A stretch of DNA of 64,000 bases from Polycyclovorans sp964425915 (GCA_964425915.1 CAYROO010000006.1:1-64000); one strand, 5' to 3'. Positions 9,901 to 17,256 are shown, numbered from the stretch's first letter. Program-made: numbers and translations. The notes: generated by a model not told the origin, from the letters alone.

Positions 9901-10157
9901 AGCGCATCGGGCCGCTCCTGTTCGATGATGCGCGCCACGGTCTGCCAACGGATCGGCTCAATGTAGGTGCTGTCCGCCATCTCCGGATCGGTCATGATCG
10001 TGGCGGGGTTGGAGTTCACCAGGATGACGCGATAGCCCTCCTCGCGCAGGGCCTTGCAGGCCTGGGCCCCGGAGTAGTCGAACTCGCAGGCCTGCCCGAT
10101 GACGATGGGGCCGGCACCGATGATGAGAATGCTCTGGATATCGTTACGTTTTGGCAT
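6939..10157 (-). CDS. carB: Carbamoyl-phosphate synthase large subunit
   Basis: CarB makes carbamoyl phosphate from ammonia, bicarbonate and two ATP, feeding arginine and pyrimidine synthesis. The 1072-aa length is normal. Two homologous ATP-grasp halves are visible, each opening with a nucleotide-binding glycine-rich segment (IIGAGPIVIGQ near residue 12; ILGGGPNRIGQG in the second half). A methylglyoxal-synthase-like allosteric domain forms the last 130 residues and would bind effectors such as UMP and ornithine. It starts 1 bp after the carA stop, so the subunits are translationally coupled. Confidence 0.99.
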   Translation of the reverse strand: MPKRNDIQSILIIGAGPIVIGQACEFDYSGAQACKALREEGYRVILVNSNPATIMTDPEMADSTYIEPIRWQTVARIIEQERPDALLPTMGGQTALNCALDLAREGVLEKFGVQMIGANAEAIDLAEDRLKFRDAMTEIGLGSARSGIAHTMDEARALQADIGFPVIIRPSFTLGGTGGGVAYNVEEFEEIVSRGLDLSPTNEVLIEESLLGWKEYEMEVVRDRKDNCIIVCSIENFDPMGVHTGDSITVAPSQTLTDKEYQLLRDASIKVLRRVGVETGGSNVQFAINPADGRIIVIEMNPRVSRSSALASKATGFPIAKVAAKLAVGYTLDELKNDITGGRTPASFEPSIDYVVTKVPRFTFEKFPQADSRLTTQMKSVGEVMAMGRNFQESLQKALRGLEVGSDGFDPMVSPEQADAEALVRSELAIPRANRIWYVGDAFRLGMSLEEVHRISRIDPWFLEQIEEIIRTEETLKGTTPADLDAPRLRRLKRMGFSDRRLATLWGVREADVRARRLALDVRPVFKRVDTCAAEFPTSTAYLYSSYDQVCEAAPTDRDKIMILGGGPNRIGQGIEFDYCCVHAALALREDGYETIMVNCNPETVSTDYDTSDRLYFEPLTFEDVMAIIDIEQPKGVIVQFGGQTPLKLARQLEAAGAPIIGTSPDAIDLAEDRERFQKLVQQLDLLQPPNGTATSLTQALAIAAEVGYPLVVRPSYVLGGRAMEIVHDDEGLQRYMTEAVRVSNDSPVLLDHFLNNAIEVDVDALSDGEQVVIGGIMEHIEEAGVHSGDSACSLPAYSLSRAVQDVIREQIVKLARALKVVGLMNAQFAVQDDRVYLLEVNPRASRTSPFVSKATGRPLAKVAARCMAGRSLASQGVTSEIVPDYYSVKESVFPFSKFPGVDPLLGPEMRSTGEVMGVGNHFGEAFNKALLAGGMVVPASGTAFISVREPDKPKAVELARLLASRGMRVVATHGTAAAIQAAGIPCERINKVKEGRPHCVDMIKNGEIQFIANTTEGKQSIEESRSIRAAAIQNKVCYFTTIAGALAAAVAMAHLDKLDVNRLQTLHQRLH

Positions 10158-10158
10158 G

Positions 10159-11289
10159 TCAGCGGGTCATCATCGCCATGAAGTGGTCAAACAGGCCTTC
10201 TAGGTCATGAGGGCCGGGACTGGCTTCCGGGTGCCCCTGGAACCCGAAGGCGGGCGCATCCTGCAGCGCAATGCCCTGCAGCGAGCCGTCAAATAAAGAG
10301 ACATGGGTGACCCGCACATTTGCAGGCAGGCTGTCGGGGTCGACTGCGAAGCCGTGATTCTGGCTGGTGATCATCACCCGACCGCTGTCGAGATCCTGCA
10401 CCGGATGGTTGGCACCGTGGTGACCGAATTTCATCTTCAGGGTGCGTGCGCCGGCGGCCAACCCCAGGATCTGATGGCCTAGGCAGATGCCAAAGGTCGG
10501 GACGCGGGCAGCGATCAGCGCCTTGGCGGTGGCGATGGCGTAGGTACAGGGCTCGGGGTCACCGGGCCCGTTGGACAGCAGTACACCGTCGGGCTTGAGG
10601 GCCAGTACCGCATCGGCGGCGGTCTTGGCAGGCACCACGGTCACCCGGCAGCCGCGATCGACCAGCAGCCGCAGGATGTTGCGCTTGACCCCGAAGTCCA
10701 GCACCACCACGTGCGGTGCGGCGTGCGCGTGCTCGGTCTCGCGATTGGTTTCGAGCTGCCAGCTACCTCGGGTCCAGGCGTGCGGCGCATCGCAGGTCAC
10801 GACTTGGGCCAGGTCAGCCCCTTTCAGGCCGGGAAAAGCCCGAGCGGCCGCCAATGCGGCATCCGCTGTCGCATTCGGGCCAGCCACGATGGCGCCACCC
10901 TGTGCACCCTGGTCACGCAATATGCGTGTCAGCGCACGGGTGTCGATCTCGGCAATACCGACCACCTGATGCCGTTGCAGGTAGTCGCGAAACGATTCCT
11001 GGGCGCGGAAGTTGCTTGCTGGGCGCGGGACCTCACGCAGCACCAGCCCGGCAATGTGCACCTCACCGGACTCCGCATCTTCGGGATTGGCCCCGACATT
11101 GCCGATGTGCGGATAGGTGAGCGTGACGATCTGCTGGCGATAGGAGGGATCGGTGAGAATCTCCTGATATCCGGACATCGCCGTGTTGAAGACCACCTCG
11201 CCCGCCGAAACCCCGTCAATTCCAATGGAAACCCCCTCAAAAACCGAACCGTCGGAGAGGGCAAGTACAGCCGGGTGTAGTGGATTCAT
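10159..11289 (-). CDS. carA: Carbamoyl-phosphate synthase small (glutaminase) subunit
   Basis: CarA hydrolyses glutamine and channels ammonia to CarB. The 376-aa protein has the N-terminal CPSase domain (opening HPAVLALSDGSVFEG) and a class I glutamine amidotransferase domain. The latter carries the nucleophile Cys in GICLGHQILGLA and the His/Glu pair in GHPEASPGPHD. The unusual feature is upstream: a sigma70-like promoter at 11381-11409 and a leader at 11311-11373 that can fold into alternative hairpins, suggesting transcriptional or translational control. dapB precedes it by 141 bp on the same strand. Confidence 0.98.
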   Translation of the reverse strand: MNPLHPAVLALSDGSVFEGVSIGIDGVSAGEVVFNTAMSGYQEILTDPSYRQQIVTLTYPHIGNVGANPEDAESGEVHIAGLVLREVPRPASNFRAQESFRDYLQRHQVVGIAEIDTRALTRILRDQGAQGGAIVAGPNATADAALAAARAFPGLKGADLAQVVTCDAPHAWTRGSWQLETNRETEHAHAAPHVVVLDFGVKRNILRLLVDRGCRVTVVPAKTAADAVLALKPDGVLLSNGPGDPEPCTYAIATAKALIAARVPTFGICLGHQILGLAAGARTLKMKFGHHGANHPVQDLDSGRVMITSQNHGFAVDPDSLPANVRVTHVSLFDGSLQGIALQDAPAFGFQGHPEASPGPHDLEGLFDHFMAMMTR

Positions 11290-11310
11290 CGGCAGAGAGT
11301 CTTCAATCGC

Positions 11311-11373
11311 TAATCCGGGGCCGTTTCCGGCGTTTCACACGGAAACGGGGGCAGGCGCCCCCGTCTCGGATTA
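11311..11373 (-). promoter_or_regulatory. Structured carA leader with mutually exclusive hairpins
   Basis: Three inverted repeats are seen. Outer arms TAATCCG/CGGATTA lie at 11311-11317 and 11367-11373. Hairpin A has 8-bp arms at 11345-11352 and 11357-11364 with a 4-nt loop. Hairpin B has 9-bp arms at 11321-11329 and 11340-11348. A and B share bases 11345-11348 and cannot form together. The element would begin at the predicted transcript start. No U-tract follows B and only a short TTTCC follows A, so classical attenuation is not proven. Confidence 0.5.
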
Positions 11374-11380
11374 GGCGCGC

Positions 11381-11409
11381 ATGATACTGCCGCGCCGGTC
11401 AAAGGTCCA
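11381..11409 (-). promoter_or_regulatory. Candidate sigma70 promoter of carAB
   Basis: Minus-strand TGGACC (11404-11409) and TATCAT (11381-11386) are 17 bp apart, with a T-rich stretch just upstream of the -35. Transcription would start near 11374, right at the first arm of the structured leader. The match is 4/6 at the -35 and 5/6 at the -10. Confidence 0.5.
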
Positions 11410-11430
11410 CGAAAAATTGCTGCGCCGCGA

Positions 11431-12264
11431 TCAGCGGTCGCCAACCAGCACGTCGGCCATGCTGTAGAGGCCGGGAGCGCGGCCGGCGACCCAATGCGCG
11501 GCACGCACCGCGCCGCGGGCAAAGTTCATGCGGCTGGACGCCCGGTGCGTGAGCTCGACGCGCTCGCCATCGCCGAGGAAGTGGACGGTGTGGTCGCCGA
11601 CGACGTCGCCTCCGCGGACCGTGGCAAACCCGATAGTGCCCTCGGGCCGGGGGCCGGTATGGCCCTGTCGGGCGTAAATGGCATGATCGCTCAGACTGCG
11701 CCCGCTGCCCTTTGCGGCCGCCTCGCCGAGCATCAGCGCAGTCCCACTCGGCGCGTCGACCTTGTGCCGATGGTGCGCTTCCACCACTTCGATGTCGAAG
11801 TCCGGCCCCAGCAGGGCAGCCGCCTGCTCGACCAGCCGCTGCAACAAGAAGATGCCGACGCTGAAGTTGCCAGACATACAGATGGCGATGTCTTGCGCTG
11901 CCCGCGCGATATCAGCGCGCTGACCCGCGTCGAAACCGGTGGTGCCGATCACCAGCCCCCGCCCAGCGGATCGACAGGCCGCAAGCGCCTCCGGCAGGGC
12001 CTCCGGTCGGGTGAAATCGATCAGGACGTCAAAACAGCTGGGGTCCAGAGCCGACTGCAGTGTCACGCCAAGGCGCTCCAGCCCCGCCAGGGCGCCGGCA
12101 TCAGCGCCCAACTGAGGCGACTGCGCCTGCTCAAAGGCGCCGCCTAGACAGACCCGCCCGTCTGTGGCCACCACGGCCTGGATCAGCGCACGCCCCATGC
12201 GGCCGCCAGCCCCCAAAATGCCCACCCGCGGGGCCGCTGACTCGGATGTCACCCTGTGCTCCAT
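11431..12264 (-). CDS. dapB: 4-hydroxy-tetrahydrodipicolinate reductase
   Basis: DapB performs the NAD(P)H-dependent reduction step toward diaminopimelate and lysine, supplying peptidoglycan. The 277-aa protein shows the Rossmann motif GILGAGGRMGRAL near the N terminus, the IGTTGF segment, and the substrate motif EAHHRHKVDAPSGTA. Translation may begin slightly downstream of the ATG, since the first ten residues are not part of the fold. dapB directly upstream of carAB is the usual order in Pseudomonas-like genomes. The dnaK-dnaJ genes that often precede it are replaced here by a DegV-family gene 31 bp upstream. Confidence 0.97.
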   Translation of the reverse strand: MEHRVTSESAAPRVGILGAGGRMGRALIQAVVATDGRVCLGGAFEQAQSPQLGADAGALAGLERLGVTLQSALDPSCFDVLIDFTRPEALPEALAACRSAGRGLVIGTTGFDAGQRADIARAAQDIAICMSGNFSVGIFLLQRLVEQAAALLGPDFDIEVVEAHHRHKVDAPSGTALMLGEAAAKGSGRSLSDHAIYARQGHTGPRPEGTIGFATVRGGDVVGDHTVHFLGDGERVELTHRASSRMNFARGAVRAAHWVAGRAPGLYSMADVLVGDR

Positions 12265-12295
12265 GTGCTTTCTATGGTTGTGCGCGCAGACCGGG

Positions 12296-13237
12296 TCACA
12301 ACGGCAGATCGTGGGGTTCGTCGGCGAACGCGAGTGTCAGCGCGCCCGGCCCGACGTTGATGCCACCGGTCATCGACAGCATGCTCTCATGCACCTCGAC
12401 ACCGGCGTCCCGGCAAACCCGCCGCAATTCATCGTAACCGGGAAGCCGGCGCAACTGCTCAAGCTCCCCGCCGTAGCTCATGACCAAGGTCGGCGCCAAC
12501 AGCCCCCTGCGGACCCGCTCGCCGGTGTACTCGAACAGTCGGCGTGCGCCATCTTCGAAATGGCGCAACTTGGCCACCGGGCCGGTGGTATTTCGATAGC
12601 CTTTGATCAGCGGCTTGATGTCCAGAGCAGTCCCCAGCATCGCCCCAAGCCAGCCCAGACTGCGATCGCCCTTCTTCTGCGCCCTCGCGCGAAGGTAGAA
12701 CAGGTCCTGGGGCAACATGTAGCCGTGAACGTTCTGAACCAGGAACTCCAGCCGTTCTCGGATCTTCACCGGGTTCTCGCCGGCACGGATCAAGCGCACC
12801 GCTTCCGCCGCCAACACCCCCTGGCCGGCGAACAGATTCTGACAGTCAATCACCCGCAGCGCGAAGGGGCCGGAGATACCTGCCTGCGCCCGGTGCGGCT
12901 TGTAATCGTTGAGGATGGCGAAAGAGGCCTTGACGGCATTGTCGAACATCGGGCTGCGGCTGGATGCAATGGTCAGGCAGAAGACGAAGTCGAAGTCGAT
13001 CACCAACTTCGACAGAAACAAGGCCTTGATCTGCTCGGTGGAAAACGCCGAGGTCCCGGCGTCGCCGTGTCCGTCCCAGTTTTCAGCGTAGAAACGCCGG
13101 GTCTGCTCCACATCCCGCTCGTCGATCAGATCGCGTGCGCCGAGGTGCAGGGTAATCGGCAGGATGATGAGGTTGTTCGCCTCAATGAATTCGGGCGGCA
13201 GATCGCAGGCCGAGTCCACCACCAAACCGATACGCAT
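12296..13237 (-). CDS. DegV family fatty-acid-binding protein
   Basis: DegV proteins bind a fatty acid between two domains; in Gram-positives the related FakB delivers it to the kinase FakA. The 313-aa protein opens with the typical GLVVDSACDLPPEF and continues with LPITLHLG. A TSAFSTEQ segment (around residue 62) lies where the family has its TSqPs-type loop. It ends with a conserved GGINVGPGALTLAF, the sheet near the carboxylate site. No fakA-like gene is seen nearby. It is the first of a short minus run with dapB. The family call is firm, the physiological role is not. Confidence 0.88.
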   Translation of the reverse strand: MRIGLVVDSACDLPPEFIEANNLIILPITLHLGARDLIDERDVEQTRRFYAENWDGHGDAGTSAFSTEQIKALFLSKLVIDFDFVFCLTIASSRSPMFDNAVKASFAILNDYKPHRAQAGISGPFALRVIDCQNLFAGQGVLAAEAVRLIRAGENPVKIRERLEFLVQNVHGYMLPQDLFYLRARAQKKGDRSLGWLGAMLGTALDIKPLIKGYRNTTGPVAKLRHFEDGARRLFEYTGERVRRGLLAPTLVMSYGGELEQLRRLPGYDELRRVCRDAGVEVHESMLSMTGGINVGPGALTLAFADEPHDLPL

Positions 13238-13305
13238 AGCGCCTCCCCTTCACAGCTTTCGTTCTAAGAGCCGGACTCTAGCACGCAGACGCCGCATGAC
13301 GGACG

Positions 13306-13671
13306 CTAAAGCCCGTCCTCCTTGGCGGCCTGCCAGAGCCGCTCCATGGCCGCAAGCCGATCGGGAGTTCCCAGCTCCGGCAGTTGCCCGGCAGCCGCTT
13401 CGATCCTCGCGAACCGGCGCGCGAAGCGCGCCGTCGCATCCTCCAGCGCCCGCGCCGGATCGACGCCGAGATGCCGTGCCAGGTTGGTCAGGGTCAGCAA
13501 CACGTCGCCGAGTTCCTGATGCTGTCGCAGTGCCGACTCGGTGCACGCCACATCCAGCTCGCGCAGCTCTTCGTCCAGCTTGTCACGGACACCCCCGGCA
13601 TCAGGCCAGTCAAAGCCGAGCGCAGCAGCGCGCTGCTGCAGGGTCAGTGCACGACCAAAGGCGTCAGCCAT
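13306..13671 (-). CDS. Single-domain MazG-like nucleotide pyrophosphohydrolase
   Basis: MazG enzymes hydrolyse (d)NTPs to monophosphates and pyrophosphate. The ATG at 13671 gives 121 aa, about half of canonical MazG (about 260 aa). The metal-binding helices are present as KLDEELREL and QELGDVLLTLTNLARHLG, followed by ALEDATARFARRFARIE, which matches the C-terminal catalytic half of MazG. The N-terminal half is missing, and the upstream sequence in this frame belongs to the Nudix gene, which it overlaps by 8 bp. So this is either a natural short form or a truncated mazG. The two genes could act together in nucleotide-pool cleaning. Confidence 0.82.
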   Translation of the reverse strand: MADAFGRALTLQQRAAALGFDWPDAGGVRDKLDEELRELDVACTESALRQHQELGDVLLTLTNLARHLGVDPARALEDATARFARRFARIEAAAGQLPELGTPDRLAAMERLWQAAKEDGL

Positions 13672-14311
13672 CACCAGCCACCCGCAGCGCCAGTTGGCGC
13701 AGCATGCCGGCGGTTGCGCCCCAGATCCGGTGCCCACCGTGATGGAGCTCATAGAACGGCAATCGCAGGCCCTCGCGCAGCAGGGTCTGCTGACGATAGG
13801 CGCCAGGATCGAGCGCGAGCGCAAGCGGCAGCTCAAATACTTCCGCCACCTCCTCAGGCGCCGGGCGCCACTGCGCGGGCGGCGCATTCACCAGCCCAAC
13901 CACCGGCGTCACCCGGAATCGGCTCAGGGTCGGGTAATCATCCAGGTAGCCGATCACCTCGACCTGGTTGGGCGGCAGACCCACCTCTTCTTCCGCCTCA
14001 CGCAACGCCGTGTGGGCAAGCGAGATGTCCCCCTCATCGCGGCGCCCGCCGGGGAAACTGACCTGCCCCTGATGCGCACGCAACTGCTCGGATCGGCGGG
14101 TCAACAGAATCGACGCTGACTCAGGCCGCATCAGAATCGCCACCAGTACCGCTGCAGGGCGTAGCTGCCGAAGCAACCCCTGGGGCACCAGACGTTCGAA
14201 ACCCTCTGGAAAATCGGCGTGGTAGAAGCGCCGCGGCGGCGCCTCTGAGGTTCCCTGCAGCGCTGATTGCAGCGCCAGCAGTGAGGGCGTCACATCAAGC
14301 GGCGACATCAT
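13664..14311 (-). CDS. Nudix hydrolase, coenzyme A pyrophosphatase type
   Basis: The protein belongs to the NudL-like Nudix subgroup that cleaves CoA to phosphopantetheine and 3',5'-ADP. The subgroup signature LLTRRSEQLRAHQGQVSFPGG runs straight into the Nudix box, which here reads GGRRDEGD, an 8-residue spacer and REAEEEVGL. As in other CoA pyrophosphatases, an Asp stands where most Nudix boxes have the first Glu. Length 215 aa is typical. It is the first gene of the minus-strand run that continues with the MazG-like gene. Substrate preference is inferred from the motif, not shown. Confidence 0.9.
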   Translation of the reverse strand: MMSPLDVTPSLLALQSALQGTSEAPPRRFYHADFPEGFERLVPQGLLRQLRPAAVLVAILMRPESASILLTRRSEQLRAHQGQVSFPGGRRDEGDISLAHTALREAEEEVGLPPNQVEVIGYLDDYPTLSRFRVTPVVGLVNAPPAQWRPAPEEVAEVFELPLALALDPGAYRQQTLLREGLRLPFYELHHGGHRIWGATAGMLRQLALRVAGDG

Positions 14312-14358
14312 CGGGGCCCTCTGCGACGGCTCGGCGGCGGTCTTTTACACTGCGGTCC

Positions 14359-14631
14359 ATGACACATTCTAGCGATTCCGTTCACAGCGCCTGGATCACC
14401 GTGCGGGAATGGGACGAGGCGCGCGGGGCCGCCAAAGGCACCGCGTTCCGACGGTTCAAACAATGCCGGGCCGGCCATGATGAACTGCGGGACTACCGGC
14501 GGTTGGACCACACAGCAGACCACCTTGAGCTGCAACGGCTGAAGGCCGGTAACCGGATATACATGAGTACGGTTCATGCGGTGATGATCTCGCCAGCCAT
14601 GGCGCGCAGGATGGACGATTGCGCGCCGTAA
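14359..14631 (+). CDS. Conserved-looking small hypothetical protein
   Basis: I do not recognise a named family. The ATG at 14359 gives 90 aa. The protein is charged and soluble, without signal peptide or membrane helix. The segment TVREWDEARGAAKGTAFRRFK could form a helix-turn-helix-like pair, followed by an acidic middle and a C-terminal YMSTVHAVMIS strand. It stands alone, divergent from the Nudix gene 47 bp away, with TACACT (14346-14351) as a possible -10 and no good -35. Base composition matches the neighbours. It could be a small DNA-binding or partner protein; that is a guess. Confidence 0.6.
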   Translation: MTHSSDSVHSAWITVREWDEARGAAKGTAFRRFKQCRAGHDELRDYRRLDHTADHLELQRLKAGNRIYMSTVHAVMISPAMARRMDDCAP

Positions 14632-14724
14632 TGGGCCTTACCATCGTGCGAACCTTCGTTGCCTCGGCGCCATCGCGGCGCTAGCATGCGGGTTCACTCA
14701 TTTTCGTTTCGGAGCCTTTCATCC

Positions 14725-15030
14725 ATGTCCGCTGTCGATCTGATCAAGCAACTGCCGGCCGCCTTCAATCCGGATGCCGCCTCCGGCCTGGACGCCACCC
14801 TGCAGTTCAACATCTCCTCGCCCATGCACGCGACGATCAAGGGCGGCGAGTGCTCCGTCGGCGAGGGCCCTGCAAGCAGCCCGGACGTCACCATCACCAT
14901 GGAAGACGACGATCTCGTTGCCTTGTTCAAGGGTGAGCTCAACGGCATGACTGCGTTCATGACCGGCAAGCTGCAGATCGAAGGCGATCTGATGCTCGCT
15001 CAGCGCATGAGCAGCCTGTTCGAGGCCAGC
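14725..15030 (+). CDS. SCP2 sterol-binding domain protein
   Basis: Single-domain SCP2 proteins bind hydrophobic ligands such as lipids or acyl chains. The ATG at 14725 follows GGAG by 11 bp and begins MSAVDLIKQLPAAFNPDAA. The frame continues through a strand-rich region with DVTITMEDDDLVALF and a helical end containing KLQIEGDLMLAQRMSSLFE, which is the SCP2 core. The stop lies at about 15042 in the same frame; a strong terminator follows at 15064-15092, so this is a one-gene transcript. The natural ligand in bacteria is unknown. No signal peptide, so cytoplasmic. Confidence 0.85.
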
Positions 15031-15051
15031 AAGCTGTCCTGAGCCGTGGCG

Positions 15052-15735
15052 ATGCAGAAGCCAACCCCGGACCCGACGGTCCGGGGTTTTTTGTTGGTTC
15101 ACGATGCGCAAGGGCGGCCGGGAATTCGCTCAGAAGCGCATCCCGAGATGGGCGCGGTTCAGGTGGACTGGGAAAGCGACGATCAATGTCGCCGAATTGC
15201 AGCGGGTCGGCGCCAGCTGCTCGCGCGTGCCTGCGGCATCGGCCGCCCACCACCGTGGCGCATCCTTGATGCCACAGCCGGGCTGGGACGGGATGCCCTG
15301 ACATTGGCTGCACTGGGCGCCGAGGTGACCCTCTGCGAGCGGCACCCGATGATCCGCAGCTTGCTGTCGGACGCCCTGGAACGCCTGGCGCAGCGCGACC
15401 CGACCTTGGCCGGCCGCCTGCAGCTGCATCCCGGTGATGCCCATGACCTGCTGGCCACCGACGGCGCCTGGGACGTGATCTATCTCGACCCGATGTATCC
15501 GCACCGAGGCAAGCAGGCGCTACCCGGAAAGGAGATGCAGATCTTCCGTGCGCTGACCGGATCCGATCCAGACGCCGACCGCCTGCTGGCTCCGGCCCGC
15601 GCGCGCGCGCGCTGGCGCGTCGCGGTGAAGCGGCCGCGCGCGGCCCCACCGCTGGCGGGACTGCCGGCACTGCAGCAGCTGAAGGGGACACAGGCTCGGT
15701 TTGACCTCTACACTCCCCTGTCATGCGCTACCTGA
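15052..15735 (+). CDS. rsmJ: 16S rRNA (guanine-1516-N2) methyltransferase RsmJ
   Basis: RsmJ methylates G1516 of 16S rRNA. The SAM-binding motif DATAGLGRDALTLAALG, the catalytic YLDPMYPHRGK and the late VAVKRPRAAPPL all match the family. The protein is shorter than E. coli RsmJ because the N-terminal part is reduced. The start is uncertain. The frame is open from GTG 15046 and ATG 15052, but the next 40 bp form a strong terminator; TTG at 15091 or 15094 would start just after it and still keep the first conserved strand. The end overlaps the next gene by 13 bp. Confidence 0.9.
   Translation: MQKPTPDPTVRGFLLVHDAQGRPGIRSEAHPEMGAVQVDWESDDQCRRIAAGRRQLLARACGIGRPPPWRILDATAGLGRDALTLAALGAEVTLCERHPMIRSLLSDALERLAQRDPTLAGRLQLHPGDAHDLLATDGAWDVIYLDPMYPHRGKQALPGKEMQIFRALTGSDPDADRLLAPARARARWRVAVKRPRAAPPLAGLPALQQLKGTQARFDLYTPLSCAT
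15064..15092 (+). terminator. Rho-independent terminator after the SCP2 gene, inside the rsmJ frame
   Basis: A perfect 10-bp stem (15064-15073 with 15078-15087), loop CGAC, is followed by six T (15087-15092). It lies about 20 bp after the SCP2 stop and overlaps the first codons of the open rsmJ frame. Confidence 0.88.
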
Positions 15736-16238
15736 CGCTGGTCCGACACGCCAAATCAAGCTGGAGCCATCCGGAGCTCACCGATTTCGAGCGTCCGCTA
15801 AACCCGCGCGGGCACCGAGACGCGCCGGTGATGGCGGCGCGCGCCCGCGCCGCGCTACCTGCGACCGCTTCCTGGATCAGCAGCCCCGCTACGCGCGCAA
15901 TGATGACAGCACGGCTTTTTGCCGAGGACTGGGACAAGCCGGTGGGACACGTGCAGTATGAGCCCGCCCTTTACGAGGCCAGCCTGGATCGCCTGGTGGC
16001 GGTTATAAGGGGCCTACCGGAGTCGCTGGCGCGGGTCTGGCTGTTCGGGCACAACCCTGGTCTCACGCTACTGGGCCAGTGGCTGGCGCCGGACACGGCG
16101 CCGACGCATCTACCCACCTGCGCCGTTGCCCACTACCGCCTAACCATCCGGGACTGGTCTGAGGCCCATCCGGGATGCGGCGACATCGAGTGGTTCAACG
16201 CACCGAAGTTGCCGTTCGCAAACCCCGCCGCCAGCTAA
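15723..16238 (+). CDS. sixA: SixA-type histidine phosphatase
   Basis: SixA-like enzymes of the histidine-phosphatase superfamily remove phosphate from phosphohistidine, for instance on phosphotransferase-system or phosphorelay proteins. The 171-aa protein begins MRYLTLVRHAKSSW with the catalytic His9 in the RHA motif (RHG in most relatives). It has SSPATRAMMTA with the second phosphate-binding Arg, and FGHNPGL with the second His. It starts inside the end of rsmJ (13-bp overlap), so the two are probably co-transcribed. Whether it acts on protein phosphohistidine or on a small molecule is not decided by sequence. Confidence 0.85.
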   Translation: MRYLTLVRHAKSSWSHPELTDFERPLNPRGHRDAPVMAARARAALPATASWISSPATRAMMTARLFAEDWDKPVGHVQYEPALYEASLDRLVAVIRGLPESLARVWLFGHNPGLTLLGQWLAPDTAPTHLPTCAVAHYRLTIRDWSEAHPGCGDIEWFNAPKLPFANPAAS

Positions 16239-16244
16239 GCGAGC

Positions 16245-16766
16245 TCAGTCGAGCGGCACCAGCCCGGAACGAAACCGAGCCGCGTTACGAAAATAGTGCT
16301 GAGCCGACAGCGTGATGATTTGTTGTTCCGCGGGCGACAGCTCGCGGACCACCTTCGCTGGCCGCCCCATCAACAGCACGCCGTCGGGAAACACCTTGCC
16401 CTCCGGCACCAGACTGCCGGCACCGACCAGCGAGTTCCGGCCGATCACTGCTCGATTGAGCACCACGCTCTGGATCCCGACGAGGCTGTTGTCGCCAATG
16501 GTGCACCCGTGCAGCATCACTTGATGCCCAACGGTGCAGTCGCGCCCCACCCGCAGCGGGATGCCGCTATCGGCATGCAGCACTGAGCCATCCTGAATGT
16601 TGGACCCAGCGCCAATGTGCAAGGCGTCGGAGTCCCCGCGCAGAACGCAGCCAAACCAGACACTGGCGCCCTCCGCGAGATGCACCTGCCCGATGACCTG
16701 GGCCCCTGGAGCGATCCACACATCGGCGCCCAGGGTCGGCGCAAGGCCATCGAGCGCGTATCGCAC
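16245..16766 (-). CDS. Gamma-carbonic-anhydrase-like hexapeptide-repeat protein (YrdA type)
   Basis: The 173-aa protein folds as a left-handed beta-helix, seen from hexapeptide turns such as IAPGAQVIGQVHLAEGA and IGDNSLVGIQSVV. The zinc ligands of gamma-class carbonic anhydrases are at the expected places: His in SVLHADSG, and two His in TVGHQVMLHG; the conserved Arg/Asp pair is in LRGDSD. Many YrdA-like proteins bind metal but show little hydratase activity, so function is open. It follows the DUF1249 gene on the same strand and is convergent with sixA, 6 bp apart. Confidence 0.88.
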   Translation of the reverse strand: MRYALDGLAPTLGADVWIAPGAQVIGQVHLAEGASVWFGCVLRGDSDALHIGAGSNIQDGSVLHADSGIPLRVGRDCTVGHQVMLHGCTIGDNSLVGIQSVVLNRAVIGRNSLVGAGSLVPEGKVFPDGVLLMGRPAKVVRELSPAEQQIITLSAQHYFRNAARFRSGLVPLD

Positions 16767-16770
16767 GGAA

Positions 16771-17256
16771 TCAGGCCGCCGCCGACACAGTGGCGTCGTT
16801 GCGACCGAAACCGTGCCCGTTGTCGATGAGGTACTCCAGCCACTTGCCCAGGGTCAGGTTGCGGCGCCATTGCTCGTCGAGAAAACGCTCGGCCCAGGGG
16901 TCGCCCTCACCTTCCGCCTCCCATGGCGGGCGGTTGGGCTGATTGAGCGCCTCGGCAACCCCGGCATCCCGATAGATGCGCACCCACAGATCCGGCTGGC
17001 GACGGACCCCTTCGTCATCGACGAATTCGTAGGTCAGCTTGCAGGTCAGGGTGTAACGATCCCGCTCAGTGACCGTCAAATGCAGTGGCGGGTCTGCCAA
17101 GCTGTGCGAGATGGCCTTCTGCGGCGGAAGGTCCAGCGCGGGGATCAGACGCTGCAACAAGCGGAAATTGCGCTCGTACAGATCGATCAGGACCGCAAGG
17201 CGACGCGACGGCGATGTCGCGGCGGCAACGACGGGTCGTTCATGGGACGTCTGCAT
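16771..17256 (-). CDS. DUF1249 (YqiB-like) protein
   Basis: The ATG at 17256 gives 161 aa. The protein contains the family features LIDLYERNFRLLQRLIP near the N terminus, YTLTCKLTYEF, WVRIYRDAGVAEAL and the end RNLTLGKWLEYLIDNGHGF. In E. coli yqiB lies with the Nudix gene nudF and the phosphodiesterase cpdA, but its role is unknown. No Shine-Dalgarno sequence precedes the ATG, and the -10 of a good promoter ends 7 bp upstream, so the message may be leaderless. It is divergent from the phosphoglucomutase gene. Confidence 0.85.
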   Translation of the reverse strand: MQTSHERPVVAAATSPSRRLAVLIDLYERNFRLLQRLIPALDLPPQKAISHSLADPPLHLTVTERDRYTLTCKLTYEFVDDEGVRRQPDLWVRIYRDAGVAEALNQPNRPPWEAEGEGDPWAERFLDEQWRRNLTLGKWLEYLIDNGHGFGRNDATVSAAA

